From positions 186,001 through 250,000 of the forward strand of contig CAZDQF010000005.1 in NCBI GenBank assembly GCA_964507445.1: DNA of 64,000 nucleotides, written 5' to 3'. Position 1 is the stretch's first letter; each line of letters begins with the position of its first letter. This document shows, in pieces, positions 8,145-17,420 of this stretch. The stretch comes from GCA-2683135 sp964507445. Lineage in GTDB: Bacteria > Planctomycetota > GCA-002687715. Position numbers and translations under genes: made by a program. The notes below the pieces were generated by a model. It was not told where the DNA came from, did not search any database, and saw only the letters and a list, made by a program, of their open reading frames with translations.

Positions 8145-10103
8145 TCAGAGCCGCTCCACCAGCTCCGGGCGACAGCGTTTCACCAGATCGCGACGGTGGG
8201 CGTTGCGCTCCAGGTCCTCCCGAGCGTCGGCTCGGAGGTCTTCCTGGAAGCTCAGCATCATGCGGGCGATGGGCGAGTAATCGCCTGGCCGCCCGGGCGC
8301 CAACGAGTCGTCGCCACCGGCCCGTAGCACGAGGAACAGGTCCGTGTAGGTGGCGTCAACGGACTCGTTCCACCACCCAAGCCGTTGCATCAGGTCATCG
8401 AAATCGGAGATGAGCCGGCGCACCCGCGGCACGTCGATGTCCCCGGCGAGCGCGTCCAGGATGACCTCGAGGTTCCGAGTGTTGAACCACCCCAGCGCAT
8501 CCGAACGACGAACCCGGACCTTCATGCTGTTCAGGGTCTCTCGCGCCTCCTCGTACCTGCCGGCGCGCATGTCCAGGTCCGCCAGGGCGGCGAGCGCCGC
8601 CACCTCCCGTCGCCGGAGAGCGCCCCGGTGCTCGCCGCGATCAACACCGGCCTGACGCAGGTCCTCCGCCAGTCGCGCGTACCCCTCCCGCACCTCTGCC
8701 TCGCTGCCCTCCTGCTCCGCCTCCCAGATCTCGCCCATCCGAAGATCAAAGCCCCCGAGCAGCAGGGTCGTGGGCGCTGAGACCGCGTACGGGGTCACCG
8801 CCAGGGCCAGGGCCAGCACAACGCCGGCTCGGCACCCGCGGAGCAGCCGATCGAAGGACCGTCGGAACAAAGGCTCACTGGTGTAGCGGTTCACCAATCC
8901 GATACGGGTCCCGATGCTGAAATGTCTCAGGCCGCCCTTGCGCCGCGAGAGCGCACCCATGTGCAGCCCCACGGACTCGAGGGCGCTGACGAAGTGGTCG
9001 GAGTCCCCGAGGGTGCGCACCGCGTAGAGGTCAGCCTCGGTCTCGAATCTCCGCGACAACCAACCGAGACCGACAAGGAAGAACAGCGCCAGCAGGGCCC
9101 CATAGAACGCGATGACCACGCCCCACATGACCAGGGAGGCCGTCGTCGGATCCCAGTCCGAGAGCGCGGGACCGAGGCGGGCCTGAATCCAGGACAGCAT
9201 GGCGCTGGAGATCAGCACCAGGGACACGGCCAACAGCATGAACAGGAGCGTGTGCCGGCGCATGCCGTGCCCCGCTTCATGGGCGTAGACCGCCTCCACC
9301 TGTGCGGGTTCCAGCTTGGAGAGCAGGGCGTCCGTGAGCACGACATAGCGGAGACGCGGGAGGATGCCGATGTACAAGGCGTTGGTGATGGAGTCGCCGG
9401 TCCGCCACACCAGGATGTCGTTGGGGCGGAACCCCGTGCGGGCGCCGTAATCTTCCAGTCGTTGCCGGAGCGGCCCGCGCTCGAGCGGCCGGGCGCCCAG
9501 GATCCAACGGACCATGACCGGAGCCAGCATGAACACGGCGGCGAGCACGCCGGCGGAGCCCAGCGGCAGCACCAGCTCCCCGTAAGCCGCAGCCCAGCGA
9601 GCGAGCGCCGGGACCCGTTGCAGGGCTTCGAGGGCGCCCTGGGCGATGAGCACCGGCACCACCACCAGCATCATCACTCTCAGGTGGAACACCACGTACT
9701 CGCCGCGGGACCAGGACCGGCGACCGAGTCGGGCCTCCAGGGGCCAGGACGCGATGCACCGGATCATGCGGTGGCCGACATAGGGGACGAAGCCCACCAG
9801 GTGGGCGACTCCGGGGGTCCCACCCGAGACGCTCCAGGCCAGCTGCGCCCACGTCGTCCCGAACAGGAGCAGGACCCAGCAACTGAAGAAGAAGAAGCCG
9901 TCCGCCCCCGACGCCGCAGACGCAGCGCCGTCGGGCGTCGCCAGCGCTCGACGGGTGGAGCGGCGCGTGATGAGCCAGCCCAGTCCCAGGTAGAGGATCA
10001 CCCCGGCGAGCCCGGACCACGGGTCCATGAGCGCCGGCTCGAACCCTCCGCCCATGGCCACACCGAGCAGCATCAAGGCGAGCAGCGGCTGGATCATCTC
10101 CAT
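8145..10103 (-). CDS. Membrane-embedded M48-family metalloprotease
   Basis: This is a predicted zinc endopeptidase of the HtpX/Ste24 type (M48) acting at the inner membrane. Several transmembrane helices fill residues 5-215. The zinc motif HEAGH is at 275-279 and is followed by two more hydrophobic segments. The third ligand region FETEADLYAV is of the ExxxD type. The C-terminal 180 residues are soluble and helical (ADLDMRAGRYEEARETL), resembling a TPR-like repeat region, which is not standard in HtpX. At 652 residues it is about twice the length of HtpX. The start overlaps the end of dapF by 10 bases, so the two genes form one transcription unit. The substrate is unknown. Confidence 0.88.
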   Translation of the reverse strand: MEMIQPLLALMLLGVAMGGGFEPALMDPWSGLAGVILYLGLGWLITRRSTRRALATPDGAASAASGADGFFFFSCWVLLLFGTTWAQLAWSVSGGTPGVAHLVGFVPYVGHRMIRCIASWPLEARLGRRSWSRGEYVVFHLRVMMLVVVPVLIAQGALEALQRVPALARWAAAYGELVLPLGSAGVLAAVFMLAPVMVRWILGARPLERGPLRQRLEDYGARTGFRPNDILVWRTGDSITNALYIGILPRLRYVVLTDALLSKLEPAQVEAVYAHEAGHGMRRHTLLFMLLAVSLVLISSAMLSWIQARLGPALSDWDPTTASLVMWGVVIAFYGALLALFFLVGLGWLSRRFETEADLYAVRTLGDSDHFVSALESVGLHMGALSRRKGGLRHFSIGTRIGLVNRYTSEPLFRRSFDRLLRGCRAGVVLALALAVTPYAVSAPTTLLLGGFDLRMGEIWEAEQEGSEAEVREGYARLAEDLRQAGVDRGEHRGALRRREVAALAALADLDMRAGRYEEARETLNSMKVRVRRSDALGWFNTRNLEVILDALAGDIDVPRVRRLISDFDDLMQRLGWWNESVDATYTDLFLVLRAGGDDSLAPGRPGDYSPIARMMLSFQEDLRADAREDLERNAHRRDLVKRCRPELVERL

Positions 10104-10888
10104 GTCGCGTCTCCCCTGAAGACGACGCGAGCGGGGCCGGTGAGCAACAGCTGGTCATCCCCGTCGCGCCACTCCACCTGCAACGTCCCGCCGGGGAGCG
10201 ACACGTCCACGGCGCGACCTGTGCGGCCGGACATGGCGCCGCTCACGCACACCGCGGCGGCCCCGGTCCCGCAGGCCATGGTCTCTCCGCACCCTCGCTC
10301 CCAGGTGCGCTGACGCACCTTGTCCGCTCCCATCCGCTGCGCGAACGCCACGTTGGTGCCGGCTGGGAAGAACGGATGCGCCGCGAGCCTGGGCCCCAGA
10401 TGCGAGACCGGGGCCTCCTCGAGGGAGTCCGTCCACAGGACGCAGACCGGATTGCCCACGCGGAGGGTGTCCACCTCCATGGACCGCTCTTCCACCTCGA
10501 GGACGGTCCTCACCACGGACTCCGGTCTTCCCAGACCCGTCCGGACCGAGCCCTCTGTCCCGTCCCGAGAGAGGACCGTCGCCTCCAGGACGCCGCTGTC
10601 CGTCTCGATGTCCAGCTCGTCGGCGGCGCCGTTCATGTGCAGCACCAGGGCGCTGCACCGGAGCGCGTTGCCGCACATGTCAGCGAGGCTGCCGTCGGCG
10701 TTCCAGACGGTCATCCTGGCAGACGCCACATCGGATGGTCCCAGCACCAGGAGTCCGTCCGCGCCGACGCCGCGGCGGCGGTCGCAGACATGGCGAGCCA
10801 GGGCCGACGGGTCCTCCAGAGCCTCTCCACTCCGGGTCTCAACGCAGACGAAGTCGTTCCCCGCGCCTTCCAACTTGGTGAATCGCAC
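10094..10888 (-). CDS. dapF: Diaminopimelate epimerase
   Basis: The enzyme converts LL- to meso-diaminopimelate, the cross-linking residue of peptidoglycan and precursor of lysine. The two catalytic cysteines are C72 in DMCGNALRC and C206 in ERGCGETMACGTG, and the N-terminal GAGNDF motif is present. At 264 residues it matches the family. No other lysine gene lies nearby. Its 3' end overlaps the M48 protease gene. Confidence 0.97.
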   Translation of the reverse strand: MRFTKLEGAGNDFVCVETRSGEALEDPSALARHVCDRRRGVGADGLLVLGPSDVASARMTVWNADGSLADMCGNALRCSALVLHMNGAADELDIETDSGVLEATVLSRDGTEGSVRTGLGRPESVVRTVLEVEERSMEVDTLRVGNPVCVLWTDSLEEAPVSHLGPRLAAHPFFPAGTNVAFAQRMGADKVRQRTWERGCGETMACGTGAAAVCVSGAMSGRTGRAVDVSLPGGTLQVEWRDGDDQLLLTGPARVVFRGDATWR

Positions 10889-10948
10889 CCTCGCATCCTA
10901 ACGCGCTGAACGGGGTAGCATGCTCGACCACGCGAGAGGCTCCGAACC

Positions 10949-13342
10949 ATGACCAGATCAAGCCCGGCCCCCCTGTCCGTCGATCAACTCCGCCTGACGA
11001 TCGACCCCACCTCCCTCGGCGTCACCACCAGCGACGAGCTCCACCCCGCCGACGCCATCGTCGGGCAGGGACCGGCGCTGGAGGCGCTGGCGACCGGGCT
11101 GGACATGTCGTCGCGCGGGTACAACGTCTTCCTCACCGGGAGCCGCGGCACCGGTCGGTTCGCGGCGGTGCGTCAGGTCATCGGTGCTTGTGACGTCACC
11201 TGCAACGACTCCAGCAGCTTGTCCTATGTCTACGACTTCGCACGCGGCGATCGGCCCATCTTGATCACGCTGCCCTCAGACCAGGGACGGCCATTTCAGA
11301 TGGCCGTGGACGAGCTGCGCAAGTCCCTCGGCGACCAGGTGCCGGCCCTCCTCGGGAGCGAGGTCATGGCCAAGAGCCGTCAGCGACTGATCGACAAGTT
11401 CGAACGTGAGTCGGCGCAGCTCTTCTCCTCTTTCGAGCAGCGGGTCGATGAGGCCGGGTTCGTCCTCGCCCACTCCCAATCGGCGACGGGGACCGTGCGC
11501 ATGCCCGACATCTTCCCTCTGGTCGATGGAGACCCCATCGCCATGGAGCAGCTGGAGGCCGACCCGACGGAAGCAGGGCTCGACACCGATGGGCTCGCGT
11601 CATTGAGAGAGCGACACGGGTTGTTCAAGGACGAGCTGGGCGTGCTGGTCCTCAAGCATCGCCGTCTCTCCACGCGCTATCAGCAACTGGTGAGCGAGTC
11701 GGAGCGGCGCAAGCTGGGCGAGGCCATCCAGCCTCTCTTCAGCGAGTCTCTGGAACCGTTCATGGAGCAGGACGAGAACATCGCCGCGTGGGTGAAGGGG
11801 TTGGAGGACGAGCTGCTGGAGAACCTGGACCTGTTCCGGCCTCGAAGTCAGGACGACACGACCATGCCCAACGGGCCCACCATGGAGGGGTTCCTGTGGT
11901 ATGTGCGCACCAACCTGCTGGTAGAGCCCGGCCACGAAGAGCAACGCACATCGCGCCCGGTGGTGGAGGAGATCTGGCCGACCTGGCGCAACCTGTTCGG
12001 CACCATCGAAGGATCCGGTGAGGCCGCCGCTCCCACGTTCACGGACATCAAGAGCGGGTCTCTGCTCCGGGCCAACGGCGGCTACCTGGTGCTATACGCC
12101 GGCGAGGTTGTCCGGGAGCGCGGGGTCTACGAACACCTGAAACGAGTGCTGCGCAAGGGCGAGCTGGAGATCGCCGCCCAACAGGAAGGCGCCCCCGTCC
12201 CCTTCACCCTGAAACCCACCCCGATCCCGCTGGACGTGAAGGTCATCCTGGTAGGAGAGCGCCACGCCTACGACGTGCTTCGCGGGTCCGATCCGGACTT
12301 CGCCTCGCTGTTCAAGGTGAAGGTGGAATTCGAGGACGACATCGCCCGTGACGAAGGCGCCGTGGCCGCGTACCTGGCCGTGGTCAAGCGGATCATCAAC
12401 AAGGAGAAGCTCCGTCCGTTCAACGCGGACGGCCTGTCCGCCCTCGTGGAGGAGGGTGCCCGGGTAGCGGGAGACCGCGAACACCTCACGACCCGATTCG
12501 CCGTCATCGCCGACCTCATGCGGGAGTCCGATCACGTCGCCTCGGACGCAGAGGGTGAGGTCATCACCGGTGACCATGTGCGTTCGGCCCTGGCGCGAAG
12601 GCGGGCTCGCCACGACCTCGTGGAGCGCAAGATGCTCGAGAACTTCCACGAAGGGAAGATGCTGCTGGAGGTGACCGGCCATCAGACCGGACAGGTCAAC
12701 GGGCTCGGCTACTACCAGCTGGATGATGCCGAGTTCGGTCTGCCCGCACGCATCTCCGCCACCTGCGCCATGGGCCGTCAAGGGGTCGTCAACATCGAGC
12801 GGGAAGCGGATCTGTCCGGCCGCGTCCACGACAAGGGCATCCTCATCCTCACCGGGTTCCTCGCGTCGCGCTTCGCCCAGGACAAGCCGCTCTCGCTCCA
12901 CGCCAACATCGCATTCGAACAGTCCTACGCCATGGTGGACGGTGACTCGGCATCTCTCGGCGAGCTCCTGGCCATCCTGTCCGCGCTGTCCGGAGTCCCC
13001 CTTCGACAGAGTGTGGCCGTCACCGGCTCCCTCAATCAGCACGGTCAGGTCCAGCCCGTGGGCGGTGTCACGGAGAAGGTCACCGGGTTCTTTCGTATCT
13101 GCGATGCGCGCGGATTGACCGGCGACCAGGGGGCCATGATCCCGAGCCAGAACATCTCCGACCTCCACTTCGGAGACGACGTATGTGAAGCCGTCGCCGC
13201 CGGGAAGTTCCACCTCTGGCCGGTCTCCAGGGTGGAGGAGTCCATCGAGGTGATGACGAGCACCGCGCCGGCGGAGGTCTTCGGAGCCTGCGACGCGACC
13301 CTGAGGCGATACGCCGAGGTGGTGCGCCGGTACTCCCGCTGA
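10949..13342 (+). CDS. Lon-like S16 protease with degenerate ATPase site
   Basis: This resembles the YcbZ/LonB-type predicted proteases (an AAA_32-like region followed by a Lon_C proteolytic domain). The S16 dyad is intact: Ser in GDSAS (about S670) and Lys in GGVTEK (about K709). The nucleotide site looks dead. The P-loop position reads GSRGTGRFA, with Arg70 and Phe71 where Lys and Ser/Thr are expected. The Walker B-like segment GGYLVLYAGE has Tyr383 in place of the usual Asp. It is likely a protease that does not hydrolyse ATP, as has been suggested for E. coli YcbZ. At 797 residues the length is normal. The gene is divergent from dapF across 60 bases. Confidence 0.88.
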   Translation: MTRSSPAPLSVDQLRLTIDPTSLGVTTSDELHPADAIVGQGPALEALATGLDMSSRGYNVFLTGSRGTGRFAAVRQVIGACDVTCNDSSSLSYVYDFARGDRPILITLPSDQGRPFQMAVDELRKSLGDQVPALLGSEVMAKSRQRLIDKFERESAQLFSSFEQRVDEAGFVLAHSQSATGTVRMPDIFPLVDGDPIAMEQLEADPTEAGLDTDGLASLRERHGLFKDELGVLVLKHRRLSTRYQQLVSESERRKLGEAIQPLFSESLEPFMEQDENIAAWVKGLEDELLENLDLFRPRSQDDTTMPNGPTMEGFLWYVRTNLLVEPGHEEQRTSRPVVEEIWPTWRNLFGTIEGSGEAAAPTFTDIKSGSLLRANGGYLVLYAGEVVRERGVYEHLKRVLRKGELEIAAQQEGAPVPFTLKPTPIPLDVKVILVGERHAYDVLRGSDPDFASLFKVKVEFEDDIARDEGAVAAYLAVVKRIINKEKLRPFNADGLSALVEEGARVAGDREHLTTRFAVIADLMRESDHVASDAEGEVITGDHVRSALARRRARHDLVERKMLENFHEGKMLLEVTGHQTGQVNGLGYYQLDDAEFGLPARISATCAMGRQGVVNIEREADLSGRVHDKGILILTGFLASRFAQDKPLSLHANIAFEQSYAMVDGDSASLGELLAILSALSGVPLRQSVAVTGSLNQHGQVQPVGGVTEKVTGFFRICDARGLTGDQGAMIPSQNISDLHFGDDVCEAVAAGKFHLWPVSRVEESIEVMTSTAPAEVFGACDATLRRYAEVVRRYSR

Positions 13343-13356
13343 CACCGACCGAGAGA

Positions 13357-14226
13357 TCAGCCTTCGCCGGTCTCCTCCTTCACCATGCGCACGAGGGTCC
13401 GGATGGTGTCAGGGCCGTGACCGGCGTAGTGGTTGTTGGCGAACAGGAACACCCGGGGCGCCGACCCGACGACCCGGGCCAGGGCCTGAGCCCACCGCCG
13501 CAGGTTGGCGCCGCGATCGATGACGATTCGGTCCCAGGTGCTGGTGAGGGCATCCGTGGCGCGACGGTCCCCGATGAGGCGCCCGTAGATGAAGTCAGCG
13601 GTCACCAGGTCCAGCCGGGAGGACAGGTCTGCCGGGTGCTCCACCATGGGCAGCTCGGTCCAGACGAACGCCACCTCGTGAGCGCGCAGGACGTCCAGCA
13701 GCTCCTGGTTCATCCAGCTCCGGTTACGGACCTCGACCGCGTAGCGGCAGCCCGTGGGGAGGCTCTCCAGGAACCGGTCCAGTCGTCCCAGAAACCCATC
13801 CTGGGACGGGAACACGGACCTGGCGAAGTAGGGGAACTGCAACACCAGGGGCCCCAACCGATCCCCGAGCAGTGACATGGTGTCGAGGAACCGATCGCGC
13901 TCGGGACCGGCCGCGTCCAGGTCGAGGACCACGTCACCGTCCGGCGTCCGGCCCTGTCCTCCGTGCACGATGCCTCGCGGGAACTTGGGGCACATGAGGA
14001 ACCCGTCGGGGGTCCGTGCCCTCCAGTTCTCCACCGTGGAGCGGCGGGGGACCCCGTAGTAGGTGGAGTCCACCTCCACGCTGGAGAACTGGGTGGCGTA
14101 CCAGGGGAGCCAGTCCGCCTGCCTGGTGCCGTCGGGATAGAAGGGACCCACCCAGGACTTCTCATGCCACCCTGAGGTCCCGTGGATCAACCTCGGGCCC
14201 GGCGCGGAGGAGCCCCGCTCCGTCAT
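13357..14226 (-). CDS. DUF72 (YecE-family) protein
   Basis: A TIM-barrel-like protein of the DUF72 family whose biochemical role is not established. Typical motifs include GTSGWHEKSWVGPFYP near the N-terminus, the segment VEVDSTYYGVP, and the conserved YAVEVRNRSW and FVWTELP segments. At 289 residues it is of family length. The start overlaps the stop of the upstream M61 peptidase gene by 4 bases (ATGA), so both are made from one transcript. The gene ends 14 bases from the convergent Lon-like gene. Confidence 0.9.
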   Translation of the reverse strand: MTERGSSAPGPRLIHGTSGWHEKSWVGPFYPDGTRQADWLPWYATQFSSVEVDSTYYGVPRRSTVENWRARTPDGFLMCPKFPRGIVHGGQGRTPDGDVVLDLDAAGPERDRFLDTMSLLGDRLGPLVLQFPYFARSVFPSQDGFLGRLDRFLESLPTGCRYAVEVRNRSWMNQELLDVLRAHEVAFVWTELPMVEHPADLSSRLDLVTADFIYGRLIGDRRATDALTSTWDRIVIDRGANLRRWAQALARVVGSAPRVFLFANNHYAGHGPDTIRTLVRMVKEETGEG

Positions 14227-16271
14227 CGGGTGCCGCCGGTCTTCATCCCCATGCGGACCCGGCGTTGCGCCGGCGTGAGCTTCTCCATCGCCTCGAGCGA
14301 GCCGACGCGGCGGACCTCCCGGGCCTTGACCTTGACCTTGCAGGTCGTCGTGGCCGGCCCGCGCTGGATGGAGAAGGACACGGTCTCACCCATTCTCCGA
14401 CCGGACAGGTAGGCACGCAACGTGGCCAGCCGCTCCGCCGGTCGTCCGTCGCAAGCGGTGATGACGTCTTCGTCACGAAGGCCGTCCTCGTACATTCCAG
14501 TGCCACGCGGAATCTCCCCGACCCGCACGCCTCCGTCCGTCGCGCTGAGGGGCAGCGAGCCGAACTCCGTCGACGCCTCTGCCTCCCCCTTGACCTGGAT
14601 CGCCTCGCCCCCTCGTTCCAGGTCCACAACGAAGCGCGACCCCGCATCCAGGCCTCGGAACGCCCGCCTCGCGGAGAAGCGACCCCGTGGCGCCTCCCCG
14701 TTGATCTTCCTGATCACGTCTCCGTCACGAAACCCCGCGCGGAACAACGCCCCACCACGCGCCACCTCCAGCTCCACTTGCCCGCCGTCACCTCGTCGGG
14801 TCCGGGCCGCTGCGAGGGACGACATCCGTCTGGTGGACATCTTCAGTTCCCAACCCGCGTGAGCCAGGAACCGGTTCCAATCCACGGGCTTTGATTCGCG
14901 GATGTGAGCGTCCCAGAACCAGTCCACGTTGACGCCCGTCAACTCCTTGATCTCCCGCGGCCAGTCCTCGGACCGGAACCCGGGCTTGGGCGGCTGGTGC
15001 CGATAGTAGCCCCCATACCTGGCGTACATGTGCCTCATGACATCGTCGAGGCTGTGACGGTTGTCGGTAGCGCCCCGGATCTCGAGGTCGATCATCATCC
15101 CGAGCACCTGGCCCTGGAGGTAGTAGGAGATGCGGCTGTTGTTGGTCCAGATGCCGCGAGACGACTCCTCCGGGGACTGGGTCTGGCTGGCAGCGTTGCG
15201 CTCCCAGCTACCGATGGCGCCCCCCTGCCGAGCCAGGAAAGCCCCGTCTGAGTAGAGCCCGGCGCGCCACAGGCCAAGGGGCGTGTAGTAGCTGGTGAGC
15301 CCTTCACAGATCCACAGGTCGTTGACCGGTTGCGGGCCCGTGTAGTCGAAGGGCCCCAGGCGCGCTGGCCTCAACCGCTTCACGTTCCAGGTGTGGAAGA
15401 ACTCGTGAGCGGTGACGCTCATGAGGGCGGACGCGCTCAACCCACGGCGACCGAACCCGATGGTGGTGGAGGTGAGGTGTTCGAGCCCACCGCCACCGGG
15501 TGTGTATATGAAGGTGTAGTGCTCGTACGGGACATCATCGAACATGTCCACGTAGACCTTCACCACCTTGCGGACCATGTCGAGGAACTCGCCCTCGCGG
15601 ACGGACACATCACCGTTGCCCGTGTCTGCCACGACACGATGCGGGACTCCCCTGTAATAGAACATCCACGACTTCATGGACCCCACCAGGGTCGGGCAAT
15701 CCACCAGCCTGTCGTAGTCCTTCGCGGTGTAGACCTTCGGGTCGAACGTCGGGTCGAGGCCCGTGCCGACCTCCCACCCGTCAGGCAACTTGAAGTGGAC
15801 GTGGACCGGCAAGTCCTTGAGGCCCTCCACGTACATCCAGTTGCGGGGGCCGTCGATCAGCCCTGAACGCGCGCCGAGGTAGGACCTGTTGTTGTTGGGA
15901 CGGCCCGGTTGCGTGTTGGAGTAACTGAAGGTGATGCGCTTCGCGCCCTTGCTCTCCACGCGCCAGCGTCGATCACCGTCCGGTCGTACCGCCCGGGCGA
16001 CCCCCTCCCCGTCCACGGCCTTGAAGCCCGCGAGCTGATCCCACGCGACCGTGCGGCTCCGCGCTCCGACGGTCAACTCCCGGTAGGCCCCCGGCGCCCA
16101 GTGAGGCACCACGAACACCAACTCATCACGGTCAGGATTCGTGACGTCCACGGTGAAGTGGAAGTGTCGCGGCCCATCCGCCTTCACCTCCACGGTGTAG
16201 ACCAGGTGCGTCTGGCCAGGGTCCGCCACGGCCAGGGGGAGCAGCGCACACCATACGAGCACGTGTCTCAT
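14223..16271 (-). CDS. Exported M61-family metallopeptidase with two PDZ domains
   Basis: A periplasmic aminopeptidase of the glycyl-aminopeptidase (M61) family. I chose the ATG at 16271 because a GGAGG lies 9 bases before it and the protein then begins with a signal peptide (MRHVLVWCALLPLAVA). The zinc site is HEFFH (H289-H293), followed by NVKRLRP and the ligand motif ICEGLTSYY. Two PDZ-like domains follow, one at about residues 530-590 (GFRDGDVIRKINGE) and one at about 600-660 (GLRDEDVITACDG). One PDZ is usual in this family. Translationally coupled to the DUF72 gene. Confidence 0.9.
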   Translation of the reverse strand: MRHVLVWCALLPLAVADPGQTHLVYTVEVKADGPRHFHFTVDVTNPDRDELVFVVPHWAPGAYRELTVGARSRTVAWDQLAGFKAVDGEGVARAVRPDGDRRWRVESKGAKRITFSYSNTQPGRPNNNRSYLGARSGLIDGPRNWMYVEGLKDLPVHVHFKLPDGWEVGTGLDPTFDPKVYTAKDYDRLVDCPTLVGSMKSWMFYYRGVPHRVVADTGNGDVSVREGEFLDMVRKVVKVYVDMFDDVPYEHYTFIYTPGGGGLEHLTSTTIGFGRRGLSASALMSVTAHEFFHTWNVKRLRPARLGPFDYTGPQPVNDLWICEGLTSYYTPLGLWRAGLYSDGAFLARQGGAIGSWERNAASQTQSPEESSRGIWTNNSRISYYLQGQVLGMMIDLEIRGATDNRHSLDDVMRHMYARYGGYYRHQPPKPGFRSEDWPREIKELTGVNVDWFWDAHIRESKPVDWNRFLAHAGWELKMSTRRMSSLAAARTRRGDGGQVELEVARGGALFRAGFRDGDVIRKINGEAPRGRFSARRAFRGLDAGSRFVVDLERGGEAIQVKGEAEASTEFGSLPLSATDGGVRVGEIPRGTGMYEDGLRDEDVITACDGRPAERLATLRAYLSGRRMGETVSFSIQRGPATTTCKVKVKAREVRRVGSLEAMEKLTPAQRRVRMGMKTGGTR

Positions 16272-16714
16272 GAACATGAACCTCCAACGACGGGACCGGG
16301 ACATCGTAGCGGACCGACGGCGTCGGCACCGACCAGCAGGAGACGCGTAAACGCTCGTGCGATCCCGCTCGAGCGGCACGGATTTGAGGTTGTGCTCTCC
16401 CGCTCGAACGTCGGAACGACACCCCATGCAACAACTTCGGGGCGGTCGGTGAGGACGGGAGAGATCTGGCACGACAATCGCAAGAGAGCCCCTCGCTCCT
16501 TCGCGGGGGCCCTTCGGTTCACGGTTGTTCGCGGCGACGGTCGTCACGAGCGACCAACAATTGAATAGAACGCGCTCCGATCCAGACCGCAGGGTCCCCA
16601 CGAAAGCGCCTTCGGGAGTCACGCGCTGTCATCAGCGCAGGGCGCACGAAGGCGAGGCCGAGCGACGCGGGTTCCTGATAACACCTTCCCTTCTTTGACT
16701 GGGCGCCCGCAGGG
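16272..16714. other. 443-bp intergenic region without a recognisable gene
   Basis: No convincing coding frame is visible. The part nearest the M61 gene contains its ribosome binding site. A perfect inverted repeat, GCGCTG-TCAT-CAGCGC, lies at 16623-16638 and could be part of the terminator of the sfsA operon, which ends at 16715 on the minus strand, although no T-run follows it. A longer imperfect stem, AGCCCC...GGGGGC, lies near 16497-16520. Confidence 0.5.
16623..16638 (-). terminator. Possible hairpin terminator after sfsA
   Basis: A 6-bp perfect stem GCGCTG/CAGCGC with TCAT loop lies about 80 bases beyond the end of the sfsA operon. There is no T-run, so support is weak. Confidence 0.3.
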
Positions 16715-17410
16715 TCAGAGCTTCACGGGCAGCTTCTTCTCGATCTCGATCCCGCTCAGGGATGGTCGGGTTCGATAAGCGAGCAGCTCCACTCCGCGGT
16801 TCGCGACCTGCCGCAGCGTCGCGCCGTAGCCCGGATCGATCTCATCCGCAGGGCCGAAGGAGCCGCAGTCGCTTCGGTTCACCAGGAACAGCATGACCGC
16901 TCGGGAGCCGGCCCGGACCTGCTTCTCCAGCTCTACCAGGTGCTTCCGTCCCCGCTCGCTGACGGAGTCCGGGAAGAGCGCTCGCCGGGCCTGTCGCAAG
17001 GTCACGTTCTTGACCTCAACGTAGCAAGGCCGGTCCTTTCCCTGGAGCAGGATATCGATGCGGCTGCGGTCCCCGTAAGGCACCTCACGGGTCAACTCCG
17101 GATAACCCCGCAGCGGACCGATCCGCCCCCCGCTGATGGCCTCCTCGGCGATTCGATTGGGGAGCGCGGTGTTGACGCACACCCAGGACTCCCCGACCCG
17201 GACCAGCTGCCAACTCCAGACCAGCTTGCGGCCGGAGTCCGGATGATGGGACAGGGCGACGGCGCTCCCTGGTTCGGCGCAGCCCTTCATGGACCCCGTG
17301 TTGGCGACGTGGGCCACCACCTCGGTCCCGTCGTCGAGCCTCACGTCCGCCATGAACCGCTTGTACCGGCGGATCAGGGTCCCTGTTCTCAGCGCCTGAT
17401 CGAAGCGCAT
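16715..17410 (-). CDS. sfsA: SfsA family protein
   Basis: SfsA was named for sugar fermentation stimulation in E. coli and is a nucleic-acid-binding protein with a nuclease-like core. Diagnostic features are HVANTGSMKGC (near residues 34-44), VNTALPNRI, and the PD-(D/E)xK-like segment RIDILL followed by CYVEVKN. At 231 residues it is of normal length. It is the last gene of a leftward operon that begins with the M50 protease gene, and starts 10 bases after the lipoprotein gene ends. Confidence 0.95.
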   Translation of the reverse strand: MRFDQALRTGTLIRRYKRFMADVRLDDGTEVVAHVANTGSMKGCAEPGSAVALSHHPDSGRKLVWSWQLVRVGESWVCVNTALPNRIAEEAISGGRIGPLRGYPELTREVPYGDRSRIDILLQGKDRPCYVEVKNVTLRQARRALFPDSVSERGRKHLVELEKQVRAGSRAVMLFLVNRSDCGSFGPADEIDPGYGATLRQVANRGVELLAYRTRPSLSGIEIEKKLPVKL

Positions 17411-17420
17411 CCGTTCGAAC

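Noticed and set aside
16278..16622. An N-terminal extension of the M61 peptidase reaching 16622
   Set aside because: The extension is Arg-rich and non-coding in style. The ATG at 16271 has a GGAGG at proper spacing and begins a signal peptide.
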